DNA from: Tubiluchus corallicola
Taxonomy: Eukaryota > Priapulida > Priapulimorpha > Priapulimorphida > Tubiluchidae
Assembly (NCBI GenBank): GCA_030141605.1
Contig: JAQGDQ010000072.1
Location: forward strand, 186,001 to 250,000
Reading direction: 5' to 3'
DNA: 64,000 bases
Shown: one piece after another, positions 45,105-56,749 of the stretch
How positions within the stretch are numbered: position 1 is the stretch's first letter
How the letters are laid out: the number at the start of each line of letters is the position of its first letter
Notes under the pieces: model-generated
The model's database searches: none
What the model was told of the DNA's origin: nothing
The model's input: only the letters and a program-made list of their open reading frames with translations
Made by a program: the position numbers and the translations under genes

Positions 45105-46205
45105 GGGCGTGACTATAATACATGAACAAATTAATAAAGTTAGATGCTAAAACGACAAAAACCGCTACCGTCCTTGACATCTAATGAGTTATTTGAAACC
45201 ATACTGACGAACATAGAAAAAGATTCAAAAATAAAATCTGTTGCTGAAATGCCTGTAGATGAAGCAGGTTGTTTTCTGTCTGCGTGATTTGTTCTTTGTG
45301 AATTGCAGTACTAAGTTTTACTGATTTGGAAATATGTACACACATTAAAACCGCCAACGTCCTCGGATTATTTTAAAAACCAGCCTAAATTAGGCATTGT
45401 AAACCGCTCGTAATCTTATTTAAATTTCGCAGTATTTTACTTCCTAGTAGTAAATTTCCCTTTATGCACATAATGCACGCATTAATATTGCATATGATTT
45501 CCCTTTTTTGCACAGCTTTCTTGTAGACTGGTTGAATACTGACCACATTTTCAGCCAATACCTACAAATATCGATAAACTTGAACTTGCTTTAAAATAAA
45601 TTTTGTCTTGAAACTTAAACAAACCATGGTAATGATATTTCTACACACTGGTGTAATTATTGTATTAATTATCCCAGTAGAAATTATCTTTGATAATCGA
45701 ATTATTGATTGCTAATAAAATTATAAAACTGGAAATCTCCCCATAAACTGACGTTACTCCACACGATTTAATACATCAAATTTCACCTCTGATGCAACAG
45801 CTGTCAAAAACATTTTGTACCAAAATCCACGCAGGGATGTCATTCATGTTAGCAAAACCAGATCTACAGGTAATACATGAAATAAAACGTAATTGTTTTT
45901 CACGTCTGCTGGGCTAATCCTGAATGACGCTGGAGCAGAATTACTCAGTACCTAACACATAATTGCATTGTGAAGATTAAACAATCTCTATTATCTTGAA
46001 CATAATTATACTGAGATGACGTACCCTGCGGAGCAACACACAATTAAAGCAAATAAGATAATAGTGGTTAATGACTATCTAAGCTAGGAAAGCAGGAATG
46101 ATCCGCGACACTATTGAGACAATATTTAAGAAAGGAAAGAACAGAGTAAGGTCCTCAAAAGTATTTCTGAAGAAATCCTGGAGGTTGTGCTACTAAAAAA
46201 ATTGA
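45105..46205. other. Upstream region of the ZP-domain gene
   Basis: AT-rich sequence without a supported gene. It should include the promoter of the gene starting at 46210, but I saw no clear TATA box or initiator near that start. Confidence 0.4.
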
Positions 46206-46209
46206 AAAA

Positions 46210-49200
46210 ATGGAATTTGTGCTGGTTTTTGTACTAGCTTTCATCTGTAAATCGAACTCAGCAACTCTATCAGATTCCCAACCCTTTACGGTGATTGGTA
46301 AGTTTACAGTTTTCAATTTAGACTTTATTATTGTACATGTAACTAATAAGCAAATTATAGTTTATTTTGCAATTGTGAAACTCTCACTAGTTCACATAGA
46401 CAGCATAACAAAGTAGCTTTAGAAGTACTTATCCCAAAATATCTTAGAGCAAACTTTTGTCATGAAATAAAATAATAAATTATTAAAGCTCTTTACAAAA
46501 ATTTATCTGTATGCAACATAGAACAGCTATTGGTGACATTCCTCACCTTTCTTACTTTTAGGGTTATTAACTTTTCCATTTATGCCTGATGGTTAAATGT
46601 TAGCTGATGCATAAGTATTACTTTACTGTTTATTTTGCCATTGTATAAGTATTTATTCCAAGTACGCTTTCTCGTAAACCATTACAAACTTATTTCGCAA
46701 AGTTTTGAAAAACTAAATAGATTAGAACTTTTGAGTATATGGTTTTTAACAAAAGCTGATCGAATCAAAATTGCTGAGATAGCTCAAATATGTAAACGAA
46801 AATTTGTGGAAAGAATATAAATATCACTAGAACAAACTCATAAAACGGATTTATATTTTCAGAAAAAAATGTTAGTTGCTTTGGCGATGCGATGGAAGTG
46901 GTATTTGAGTTTGGTGGTCCATTTTTTGGCGAAGTCTATGTTGACGCGTTCCACAATGACGATAACTGCAATCAGCAGGGTGATGGAAGCGATCAGCTTA
47001 CGTTGCTAATATCACTTGAAGATTGCGGCATCATTCCTGAAATTAAAGCAAATACGGTATCGCTTATATTATTCATGTACCTTATTCATCTACCAGGTAT
47101 TATGATAGGTCTACGTCGGGTTTCTATTAGACTTATCAAGTTGGCTTAGATGTAATGTTATATCATACATAAAAGGAAAAGTTTTTATAGTAAAATTAAG
47201 AATATTAAAAAACAAGAAACTGTATAATTAAAACTAGCACTCCATAAAGAGAAATTTGCTAATGATTGCGTTAATCATTATTATAAGAGAGCTGTTTCAG
47301 CTAGATTTATGACAAGTAAGGCACGCATTATAGTTAACTAGCAGTTTAGCTGTTACTCAGCTTACTAGTGACATTTCCCGTATGTGCGGAGATTATATGA
47401 ATAACAATGGTTAGGCAAATGTATGCTAAGAAATTAACAATTTTCTTAGAGTAGGTTGCTTAATAACTTTAATTATGGCACATGCAATCTTTCTACTGGC
47501 CTTAAAAAACAATTTTAGACAAAAACAACGTTTATTTACCGCCGCAGTTACTAACAGATTATATTAGCACAACGACTATTTAGCGACCTACACAACAATA
47601 CAGGTAAACACGTAACACGCAACACATAAAAAATAAGAAGTAGGATATAATGCCCTGACGTTGGCAGCCGCTAGTCTCGAACTCAGACTGCAACCATTAA
47701 GCTCGTCTGTAATCCGAAATCTAGATCACTCGGCAAAGACTTATAACATGCCAGTAACTAGGAGCTATTTTGGGAAAATCTAAAGAACGTGTAGATGTCG
47801 AGGATGAAATCCTTTGTACGATTCAGGTGTTACTGCTGATCAGATATCTATCTACTGTTTTTTCTTTCTTATGTCAAACATTCTATTATCTTTGAAGCTG
47901 CAACTTTCTAGAGATCTGATTAATCTTGCCCGGGACGTTTCCTAACCATCTAAATTGTATATCATCTCCCAGAAGCTTGAAGATAGCAAATTTTCTTCAT
48001 CACCAGCAAGTTCGCCGCTCTTTGAGTTCTTCTGTATTTCTCTTTCTCAACTTTTTTTCTATGACATTGTCTTGGGCAAATATGGGTGGATTACAGGTAA
48101 TACTAGCCGGCACGACACAAACGTAAGATGAAGCAATCAAACTTAAGAATATAACGCTAGAGTTCAAAATTCATTTTCTATTGTACTGCTTGTAATTGTA
48201 AAACTATATTCACCTTGTGCTGCAAGTTTGAATAAATGGTACTAAACTAGAAGTAAATAAATACAAATAATTATAAACCTACAACAACAGCATCTTGGAA
48301 CTGTTTGGCAATCGGTTGAACGAAATCCATTCTTCGTATATAAACATTTCTACTCGGTGTAGAGATTCGTGTGCCATAACGTGTACTAAAGTTTGTATTG
48401 CTGCTATCATAAAATTACATTTTTTCTGAATTTTTAAGGTGACCCTTTGAGTATCATGTGAACACTACATTTTTCATACTAAAGTCGTTTGTCATACCAA
48501 TATAACTATGGAATCCCATTTGTGCTGACCTGACAGTATATTAATATATCTGGAAATCATAAAATTATTGTATTGTTGGGTGGGTGAAGCATTTGTGTCG
48601 ATCTGGCTGGGTTAACAACCTTATTGCATGTACATTTACTATTCACTACTCTGACTACTACATGTTTAAATTACGGCAGAGATTATTATTATTATTTCTT
48701 ATTAAGATTTTTCATTACCACTTTGATTTTAGAATCAGAAGTTCCATGCTTTTGTCAACGTTGCTCAACATGTAAATCTTGTAGAAGAGGGAGATCGTTC
48801 ATTTCTGGTCACGTGCACATACGAGGAAGATACTGGACTCACCGTAACTGCTAGCACAGTTGGCGTAGGCCAAGTCTCCACCGAATTACTTCAGAATACA
48901 CCAGAACCACCAGTCATAACACTTAAACTATGGAAAGGCGATGATATCATGAGCAAGGCTGAGAGACCAACGTTTGTTTCTCTTGGAGAATCACTACTAT
49001 TAGTCGCTAGTTTACTAGATGATTGTAAGGGCATTAAAAGATGTTGCAAACTTTATTAAATAACAGTGTTACAGATTTTGGTGAATACATGTTATATCAC
49101 AACGAAAGCGTTAAGTGCACACTACTTTAGTTATCTACTTAAGTGCACACTACTTTAGTTATCTACTCAAGTGCACACTACAAAGGAAGTACTCTGTACA

Positions 49201-51012
49201 TTGAAAATTACTTCTGTAAGAAGCAAAAATGGGAAATTCTGCCAAAGAAACCTGGGTGAAAGGCAACGTTGATATCATACCACTTGTAACGTCACAAAGT
49301 ATTGTTAATTCATTAGTTTTTGTTTCAGCCGTGTATAAAAATTTCTTGATGTACAGTTGTCGAGCATACAACCCAGCTAAGGATGAGTATGATCTGGAAC
49401 TTATCGATGAAAATGAGTAAGTCATCTCAACAGTAAAATAATGAAATAATCATACGATTACGATAGAACCCTAATCCAGCTGAAATATAATTTATGTTAC
49501 GATTTTATCTAAATGGATTCAAATAAAACTGAGAATCTTTTATATTCTATGAGCCTAATTGCATTACTGATACACATAAGTTGTTATGCAGTGTGAATGA
49601 AGCTTAATGTTGCATAAGCATATCAAAACTACTAAATGTAGAGCGAGGTAAGACAACAAGGTACAGCCGCCCATCATTGGGCTGAGAGGTACAGCGTTGT
49701 TACCACCTATGCAACAAAGAAGAGTAATATTTCTCTGATTTCAGCTTTTCCGACATTTTGTAGCTCATATCGTTTGCGGTAAGGCCTAAAATTGAGTCTG
49801 CTTTCCTTTGATGGTTCACTGTATCTCAACGTTAACATTTCACATGCTTTCGTTTTGGCCTATTTTCCTTGGTTCACTGCATCTCAATGTTTCACACCCT
49901 TCCATATTGGCAATCGACCTGCTCGCCTCTATTCTCCACCGAGCCTTGGCAGCAAACAAACTGACAACAACTAAGCTATCTGTTGTTGTTTTTTCGTTTT
50001 GTTTCTACATGTACTTGTTAATATAAAAGTATGTTTAGGATTACATACTATACTTTTATACAAGGATTTCACAAAAAGAATGACAAGCCACTGGATACAA
50101 TGTAGTCTGTTGACTGCAGTGCCATTCTTTCTGCCGTTCCCCTGCAAACTTACACAATTTAACTTCCCCTAAACTTATTATAAGCGATAGAAAACTTACT
50201 TTTAATCCCTCGTATAAACGGCAAAAGACAACTAAGTTTAGTGTCAAACTTTGTTACACAGGTGCGTCAACCTAGACCTATATGATTCCTTAGTGCAGAC
50301 AACTGTAGTACGGAAAGCCGTCGGTGTCGATGCTCCAGTCGAAAAGTATATCAAATTTAAAGCATTCCGGTTTCCTGATGACGACCATGTCAAATTTGAA
50401 TGCCAAACATACGCTTGTTACGTGAAGGAAGATTGTGACAACTTCGTAAGTTTTCTTATTTTATGCACCATTATTTCCTTATATAATGTAATGCGCTCAT
50501 TACGCTGTAACCATGAACACGCACTTTTCAGCTCATGCTAATGAGTAAATTGAAGATTCCCTGTTAGTGGTGCAGCATGGAGGTTTTGTAGTTCAGTAAA
50601 CAATTGGGCAAGTGCATGTACCATTTAAGCTTCTACTTGGTGATTATGATCAGCATGAGAAACGCAGGAAAAGATACTGGCTTGTTCTTACTTTAAATTT
50701 GCGTTTAAATTTTATGATTCAATTTCTCAACCACTGTATCTGCAACATGATTTGACTGTTCCAGATTTGAACTCTGGATCTCTTGCTTTTATACAACGAT
50801 ACAGTCTACAATGATCTGTAAACTGCATCAGAATGTGTAACTTAAAAAACTTAATAAATGTATTGTTTGACTTTTAATTGTAGTGTCAGGAAGAAGACGA
50901 CAGAAGAAAGCGGAGTATTCGGGATTTATTAGAACGGCACGGAGTAGCAGAAATTGTTAATAGCAAAGTAATAAGAGTAAAAGCAAAAATACCTGCCCAA
51001 GAAGATGTATAA
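46210..51012 (+). CDS. Secreted ZP-domain protein (six exons, 324 residues)
   Basis: Exons: 46210-46297, 46863-47056, 48733-49024, 49329-49416, 50262-50445 and 50884-51012. All introns are GT...AG, with strong donors (GTAAGT, GTAAGG, GTAAGT, GTAAGT) except GTATCG at 47057, and phases match at each join (1, 0, 1, 2, 0). The product has a signal peptide (about 1-19), a ZP-N half with the classic four cysteines (35, 65, 84, 122) and FGGPFFGEVYVDAFH, then a ZP-C half with Cys 202, 222, 268, 273, 279 and 283 and the FKAFRFPDDDHVKFECQTY signature. A furin-like site RRKR (289-292) follows directly. ZP domains polymerise into extracellular filaments or matrix after cleavage at such a site. Unlike many family members no C-terminal transmembrane anchor follows, and the protein ends 32 residues after RRKR. 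Start: the ATG precedes the signal peptide. Neighbours are only transposon debris. Confidence 0.85.
47655..47745 (-). repeat. tRNA-like (Leu/Ser-type) SINE or pseudogene in intron 2 of the ZP gene
   Basis: On the minus strand TTGCCGAGTGATCTA (about 47739-47725) fits a pol III A-box and GAGTTCGAGACT (47691-47680) a B-box, with spacing like a long-variable-arm tRNA. AGTCT and AGACT pair around the B-box, but not in the normal T-arm register and an acceptor stem is not evident. So it is a tRNA-derived SINE head or degenerate tRNA copy rather than a working tRNA. Confidence 0.5.
49113..49181. repeat. 28-bp tandem repeat in intron 3 of the ZP gene
   Basis: Two and a half units beginning AAGTGCACACTACTTTAG, almost identical, so recent. 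Confidence 0.9.
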
Positions 51013-52480
51013 GACGTACAAGCAAACAGGTGCGTCATTTAACAACTTAATATGTAACATAATTATACAGCATTTATACATAATTAATCAATCACAACTC
51101 ACGCGACGTTAAAAGTGCTTTTAATACTGCGGGGCGTATGCGTATTATGTGGTGTGAGAACCATATCTTTAATATCCAGAGAATAACTATTTGCAAAGAG
51201 TTTCAAGTCAGTTTTGGAAGACCTGAAGTTTTCAAAATTTCATTGAAAATACCTGCTGGTGCCAAACTTACGCTAAGTAATTTACGAATGTGCATTTATA
51301 ACAATTATACATTTTGTTCACCTAGGTAAAGTGAAACGTAAAGAAGAACGTTGATCGAAAAGTTTGAAGAATTAAAAAGTCGAGAACTGCTATTGTGTAC
51401 GTCCTATAAAAGATGTTTCACAGCTGTGTCACACAAAGCAGAAACAGCTATATCATTAGTAGAGTTTATTGGGAAAAGAATAAATCGCTCAATTCCAGTA
51501 CAACTTTCAAGACGAGTAAGACTATAAATTGTTCAATTCCATAACAAGTCTCAAGGCAAGTAGAAGTCGCTCAGTTCCAGCACAAGTCTCAAAACGGATA
51601 AGCTCTGCATCAAAGCCATAAAAAGTTGTACATCGGATTTTCAAAGTTTGTCAGTCATCAACAATTTCCGCAACGCAGCAATGTTTGCAACGAAATATGA
51701 AAAATTTAATTATGGCATTTGCATTTGTTAACGTTTAAAGTCTACAGAATTTTCTGATTTTCTAATAATTTTATTACAGGTTAAGATTCGTTTAGGGCCA
51801 GCACAGAGTCATTAGCACCTTTAGCTTCAATTTTTCTATCTACGTTATTGTATTGCAGCATTTTAGCTTAGTTCTACATTATAGGAAAAGCGTATATTTA
51901 GTATTTTAGCTCATAGTAGCTTACTGGGGCTACTGATTATTTCTGATAATTTGTCAGTTCCAATAATTGTAGTGTTCTATGCTTAATGTACCCGAAACGG
52001 GCATTTAGGTAAAGTACTATGGTGACAATGCTTTTATGATAATTGTGTAAACATTTGAATATAAATAAGGTAAACATGACAAAAACAAACTTAATTACAA
52101 AGAAATATTTCTTTTATATGCTACAACTTTTTTTTCAATGTGCAAAAAGATTGAAAGATGTTCTGAAAAAATTAACTTAAACAATTAAACATGCACGCAG
52201 GAGAAAAACTTTATCAAAACACTATGAAAACACAAAATTAAACAATATAAACTAAGCTTATGTACAAGCCTAAATAGCTACAAAAACGCAAATCAACCAA
52301 AATTTGATATACCATGTAGCCTATTATTCTGCTCTTAGATAGTTTGTATACAGTTACTCAATAAAACACCCTACGTTAGTACTTAGAACTCGTTTTTGAC
52401 TCGTTTTGTGTGGTGCGTGATGTGTGGGTTCTTGTGGAATTATGCGTAAAAGTTTTTGTCAGGGCTTAGCTAATTATTAT
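51013..52480. other. 3' of the ZP gene, three-fold tandem repeat
   Basis: 51484-51605 has three units of about 40 bp with the core GCTCAATTCCAGTACAA, diverged. AATAAA near 52360 is one possible polyadenylation signal, but it is far from the stop. The frame 51138-51329 (63 codons) has no motif. Confidence 0.4.
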
Positions 52481-52552
52481 TGTTGTTGTCCTTGTCGTTG
52501 ATGACATCGATGACTTTGCAATGATTGTTATTATTATTATTGTTGTTATTAT
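52481..52552. repeat. TTA/TTG trinucleotide tract
   Basis: An imperfect ATT/GTT run, partly interrupted by CCTTGTCGTTGATGAC. Confidence 0.85.
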
Positions 52553-53460
52553 TTGTTCCAAACCTTATTCCAATACTTTTTCCGGTTTTTATAGCTATTA
52601 AGACTGGCTTGGTCCTGTAAAGTTCATAACTATGTCTCAAGTTTTTATGAAGGCGTATTAACAACTTTATGTATCATTCGAGCAGTGCCTCATGGTAATA
52701 AACGTCAGTAAACGGCTTGATTGCCATTCAAACCGAACTCCGAAGTGTAATAATAACATTTTTGTGATTTTTATGGTTTGCTTGTACCGATTTAAATTTA
52801 TTCTAGTAATTACATCACTGTCAGCGTTGGCTTGTTAAAGGAAAAGCCAACTCTCGAACGTCATTCATTGTATTTTAAAATACACTTAAAAATTGTGAAA
52901 TTACCACATAATATACGCGTATAAAAGTCTTGCTTAAAATGCCAAAGAAATTAAAATCACTTGTATCGCCTGCCAAAGAGCTTCACTGCTGCCATATTTG
53001 AAAAACATGACATGAACTGATGAACAGGAGGAAGGCACGCATTACATACCGTATATATATATATATATAACAAAACTTCTGCAGTTCACTCAAAAGTTCT
53101 GCTTTTGTGGCCGATTAAATCTATGTTTAACTCATTTTATGTAAGGATTAGTCGTGCGGTCAATTTGCAATAACTTTAAAGTGTTTATATGCAATAGCTT
53201 TAAATCATAGGTCTGTAGCTCAAAACGTGTGAGTAGGCCTACTATACAATATAGATGTATGGAATTCTGTGCGCATACAGAAGGTGATGGGCTGTTTACT
53301 CGGCTTATAGAGTTTGAATTTTAGTTAAAATAATCATTCTGTTATAAATAACTACGGAAGTTTTTGCTGAATCAAAGTGGTTTATTTAGGATATTGCAGC
53401 AATGATCAAGCTGAAACAGAATGCAGAACTGCATTAAGTTCTTATTGTTAAATGTGTTAA
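52553..53460. other. No gene seen
   Basis: AT-rich sequence with a short (TA)n run at 53050-53068. No coding frame is supported. Confidence 0.4.
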
Positions 53461-53463
53461 AAA

Positions 53464-53721
53464 TTGCCTTCCGGCAAACAGCAATACGGGTATTCTTTAC
53501 ATGCTGAAATCTTCGAAATCCTCTACGTTACTTTGTTAACTAGCCGAGTTGGAGATTATTATATTATCGTGATAACTGGTTGTCGACTCCCGGTGAGTAG
53601 CGAGATTCATAAAAAAGGTAAATTCATTGATAGAATAGCAACAAATGTTTTTGTAAGGAATGTTCGTGAGCATGCGCGCAGTGTCGCGCGCATTGTTTCT
53701 GGCCGACTAATCAACGAATGA
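53464..53721 (+). pseudogene. Possible tyrosine-recombinase retroelement fragment
   Basis: An 85-codon frame whose second half (CRLPVSSEIHKKGKFIDRIA, then REHARSVARIVSGRLINE) loosely resembles the RT-RNase H connection of DIRS/Ngaro-like elements (R-ARxLARxxGxLIS). It lies 200 bp upstream of the SGNH fragment. The resemblance is weak and this may be a separate copy. Confidence 0.25.
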
Positions 53722-53935
53722 CATCCGTCATCTTGTCGAACATCACCCATTTGCCTCCTATCACTGGATGTAAGTTGCCAAATTTTCGCCTGTCTGCAGC
53801 AGTAAGTATAAATGTAACTAAGTTACCGTTTAACTAATTAAAATTGAACTTGCTCGCATAAGCAACAGCAATAAAGTTATTAAGTGAAGCATTATAAATT
53901 CAGCTCGGACGTCTCCTTTGTAACAGCAACGAATT

Positions 53936-54526
53936 ATGAAAATTTTCAGAATTTGTGTTTTAGGCTACTCAGTTATTAAAAGATTAGAAAAATTTGCGTA
54001 TGGCGAAAAATGGCACAACTTGGGTTTCGACCCATATACCATTAGAGTAGAATTCTCTGGGATTTCGGGGGGTACAGTGTGTAAGGGCCCAAAATCTGTG
54101 CATCATCACGAATATACATCTGGTCTGGAGATGTTGAATCTGTAACTGTTTTCTTACAAGTTGGAGGCAATGATATAGTACGGATGAGTTGTAGCCCTGA
54201 AACAATACCGATACGCATTGTTTCTTTTGCAGAATTTTCAACTGTTGGGTTTAGCGTTCCGCACGTGATTGTGGGTCAGCTTTTACCTCATTTTTATACG
54301 GGCATATTTGCTCACACATCTTACAATGCAAATGTAGTATAGGTGAATTCCCGCTTGCATGCGGTAGTGCAAGATCACCAGAACATGTTTTCTGGCATCA
54401 TCGAGGATTTTGGAAAAGTCTGGAGACTTTAATTTCAAGCGATGGGGTTCACTTGAATAACGCAGGTATGCAAAAATATCCCAAGTGCGTCCGAGCTGCT
54501 ATTGGCTTTAAGTTTCCATCTCCGTA
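53936..54526 (+). pseudogene. SGNH hydrolase fragment of a retroelement, broken
   Basis: Three frames show SGNH/GDSL hydrolase blocks in order. RICVLGYSVIKRLEKF holds block I, with the nucleophile Ser kept but the usual Asp of GDS changed to Tyr. ISGGTV gives the Gly block. VFLQVGGNDIV holds the GxND block. VFWHHRGFWKS and DGVHLNNAGMQKY hold the catalytic Asp-His pair. The frame changes near 54120 and again near 54330. SGNH domains accompany some DIRS/Ngaro-type and LINE retroelements, and the WHHRG-DGVHLN pattern fits the former. It lies 1.4 kb upstream of a DIRS-like gag on the same strand. Confidence 0.65.
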
Positions 54527-54961
54527 AATGGCAACTTTAATTTTCGCCGTTGTCTGATATTGCCCAAATCCGAATAGGCCTAAATATTAAATAATAATAA
54601 TCCGTAGTTTGGGGTTGCAAATACTGGAGCTCCAAGTTTAATTACGTCACAATTCTCAGAACACTCGGCAAATTTACGTTATTGTTCACGTAACGCTTAT
54701 ACTGTGACTGTGCAATGGACAGCGAAAGTTTTGTGGCCTAGTTATTATGCTACACATGTGAACAGAGAAACATTTACTGTGTTAATAAGCAATTAACTCA
54801 CTTGAATGTGTTGGCCTCACTCGTGCAGTTTGTTCTCTCCCTCACACACAATTATTACTCTGCTTTAGAAGCATCTTTATATCGATTTTTATTACAACCA
54901 CTGTAAATTTATAAACTACAAATCTTTAAATCGTTTTCAATTTTATATCTCGTATTAACCA

Positions 54962-55530
54962 CGGCTATATGCTATTCCTGGGGATACCAAAATGGGATAT
55001 ACGATTCTCTTCCGTATCATTTCCGGCTTCATGTCGTCCGTGCGACAAAACATTTAGTAGGCATCTGCTTTCCGTATTAATTACGGCTATATGTTGTACT
55101 AGCGACACAAAAAATTGCATGCATCTTATTTCCATATCAATACGGCTATATGTTGTCCTGGATACATAAAATTGCATGCATCTTATTTCCGTAATATTTA
55201 CGGCTATATGTTGTCCTAGGACATAAAATACATGCATCTTATTACCGTATCAATACGGCTATATGTTGTCCTAGGACATAAAAAACATGTATCTTGTCTC
55301 CGTATTAATTGCGGCTGTGTTGTCCGAGTAACATAAAAAAACTGCAGGCATTTTTATTTCCGTATCAGTACGGCTATATGACCGTACTGGTGAAATAAAA
55401 AAATTGCATGCATCATTGTGTGTGTGTGTGTGTGCGTGCGTGCGCGCGTGCGCGTTGTCTCTGCGATAAAAAATTTGTATGCATCCTATATTCTCCGTGT
55501 TAATTACGACTACAAGTGCTTTTACAATTT
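54962..55530. repeat. Minisatellite of 55-62-bp units, each with three dyad-symmetric motifs
   Basis: At least eight units, with CGGCTATATG-like starts at 54962, 55024, 55084, 55143, 55201, 55256, 55312 and 55371, and a partial unit after the (GT)n run. Each unit carries a CCGTAT-ATACGG type hairpin (such as CCGTATCAATACGG, CCGTATTAATTACGG, CCGTAATATTTACGG), then TTGTCCTAGGACATAA (with the palindrome GTCCTAGGAC), then TGCATGCA. Unit lengths are not multiples of three, so the overlapping minus-strand frames are not a coding repeat. Confidence 0.85.
55413..55454. repeat. (GT)n/(GTGC)n microsatellite
   Basis: A GT run passing into GTGCGTGC and GCGCGTGCGCGT, within the last unit of the minisatellite. 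Confidence 0.95.
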
Positions 55531-55945
55531 GCACACATCTCAGGTTCATACATATTACACGAAAACTGGCATGAATCTCAATTCTGCACATTATAGTTGC
55601 ACGACTTGACAGCTTTGTAAATTTATCATTATTTTTTAACCACTGCTGCGTTTTGATGTGTCTGGTAGCAGACCCGGTAGTAACACTTTTATTAAAGGGA
55701 CATTATCGATGGTTGTAATGCGTGGGGGATATCTGCATACGTCGAATGCTATAACGAATTAATTCGTAGTTGTACAGCTGTTGTTGTTTCAACTCGGAAT
55801 ATTCGGTACACTACAGAATATGTATTTGCTATAGTGCGTTGTGCGGAGATGGATCTTCATGACCTTTAAGCAATAAGTAGCTAAAGAAACCTATAAGTAA
55901 ATAAATAAGCACTGTATACAGAATTTTCTGCGTTTTTATTGTTTC

Positions 55946-56720
55946 TTGCCAGGTGTGCCAAAGCAGAGAAAGAAACGGAAAATTGCTGAAACGGAGCATT
56001 TACCAGTTCCTGTGCTGATGCCGCCGGATTTGGGTACGGTACCAAGCAAAGAATCAACGGAATACACAAAATCATGTTATACTAGTAGTCTGATTAAATC
56101 TACATTACCCCTAGGGTATAATATCTCGGATAAAATCATATCTGATGAGTACGTAGATTTAGCAGCTCTAATAATGAATGAGCAGGAAACCGAACGCATA
56201 CAAGTTGTTGCGGAAAAATCAATGATCGAAACATACACAAAGCCCAATGTCACTCAGCTCATTAACTTTCACCAATGGACTAATGCTTTCGAAACGTTCA
56301 TATCAATTAACATCAGGAAGAATCAAACAGTTGAAACCTGCTTGGACTTACTAAAGTATGCTAATTCCATAAGAGCTATCATTAAAATTTGGCTTCCAGG
56401 ATGCTAGGTTCTATGAAGCACAGTTTCGGACATTAAGGTCACTGGATCCCTCAGTGGTGCACTGGGCTGTCGTGCACGATGAGTTGTGGCGCCAAGCCTT
56501 GAGTTTTAGCCTGCCCAGTATGCTCGATGCATCCAGTAAGGTTTCTGCTCCCCGGTACCCAGGCGGGTTTTGCTCGAAATTCTGCAATTCCTGGGGTCTG
56601 CAGAGACTTCTCTTGTCCACGAAAGCACAAATGTGCAACCTGTGGCGAGAAGCACGCCACCTCAACTTGTCACAAATCAAAAGCAGGAAACGGTGACAGC
56701 ACAAACAAAAACGTCAACTA
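55946..56720 (+). pseudogene. DIRS-like gag with zinc knuckle, frameshifted
   Basis: The first frame (55946-56407) starts near a basic KQRKKRK stretch that could be a nuclear-localisation signal and has a gag-like LINFHQWTNAFETFISINIR segment. The reading then shifts at about 56390 to DARFYEAQFRTLRSLDPSV and DELWRQAL, and shifts again at about 56525 to PGVCRDFSCPRKHKCATCGE followed by KHATSTCHK, a C-x-H-C type zinc knuckle used to bind element RNA. Two breaks make it non-functional. Confidence 0.7.
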
Positions 56721-56749
56721 GAACACCAGTAAGATTAACTGAGCTGCAG

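Noticed and set aside
46892-47149. Continuous 85-codon frame through the second ZP exon
   Set aside because: The part after 47056 is intron read-through; the phase-matched junction to 48733 gives a complete ZP domain.
54706-54740. tRNA or rRNA genes elsewhere in the window
   Set aside because: I scanned for B-box-like words and found only partial matches; no cloverleaf or rRNA core could be supported.
54965-55591. Minus-strand protein with 19-residue repeats
   Set aside because: Unit lengths (55-62 bp) are not multiples of three, so the frame shifts between units and is open only by chance.
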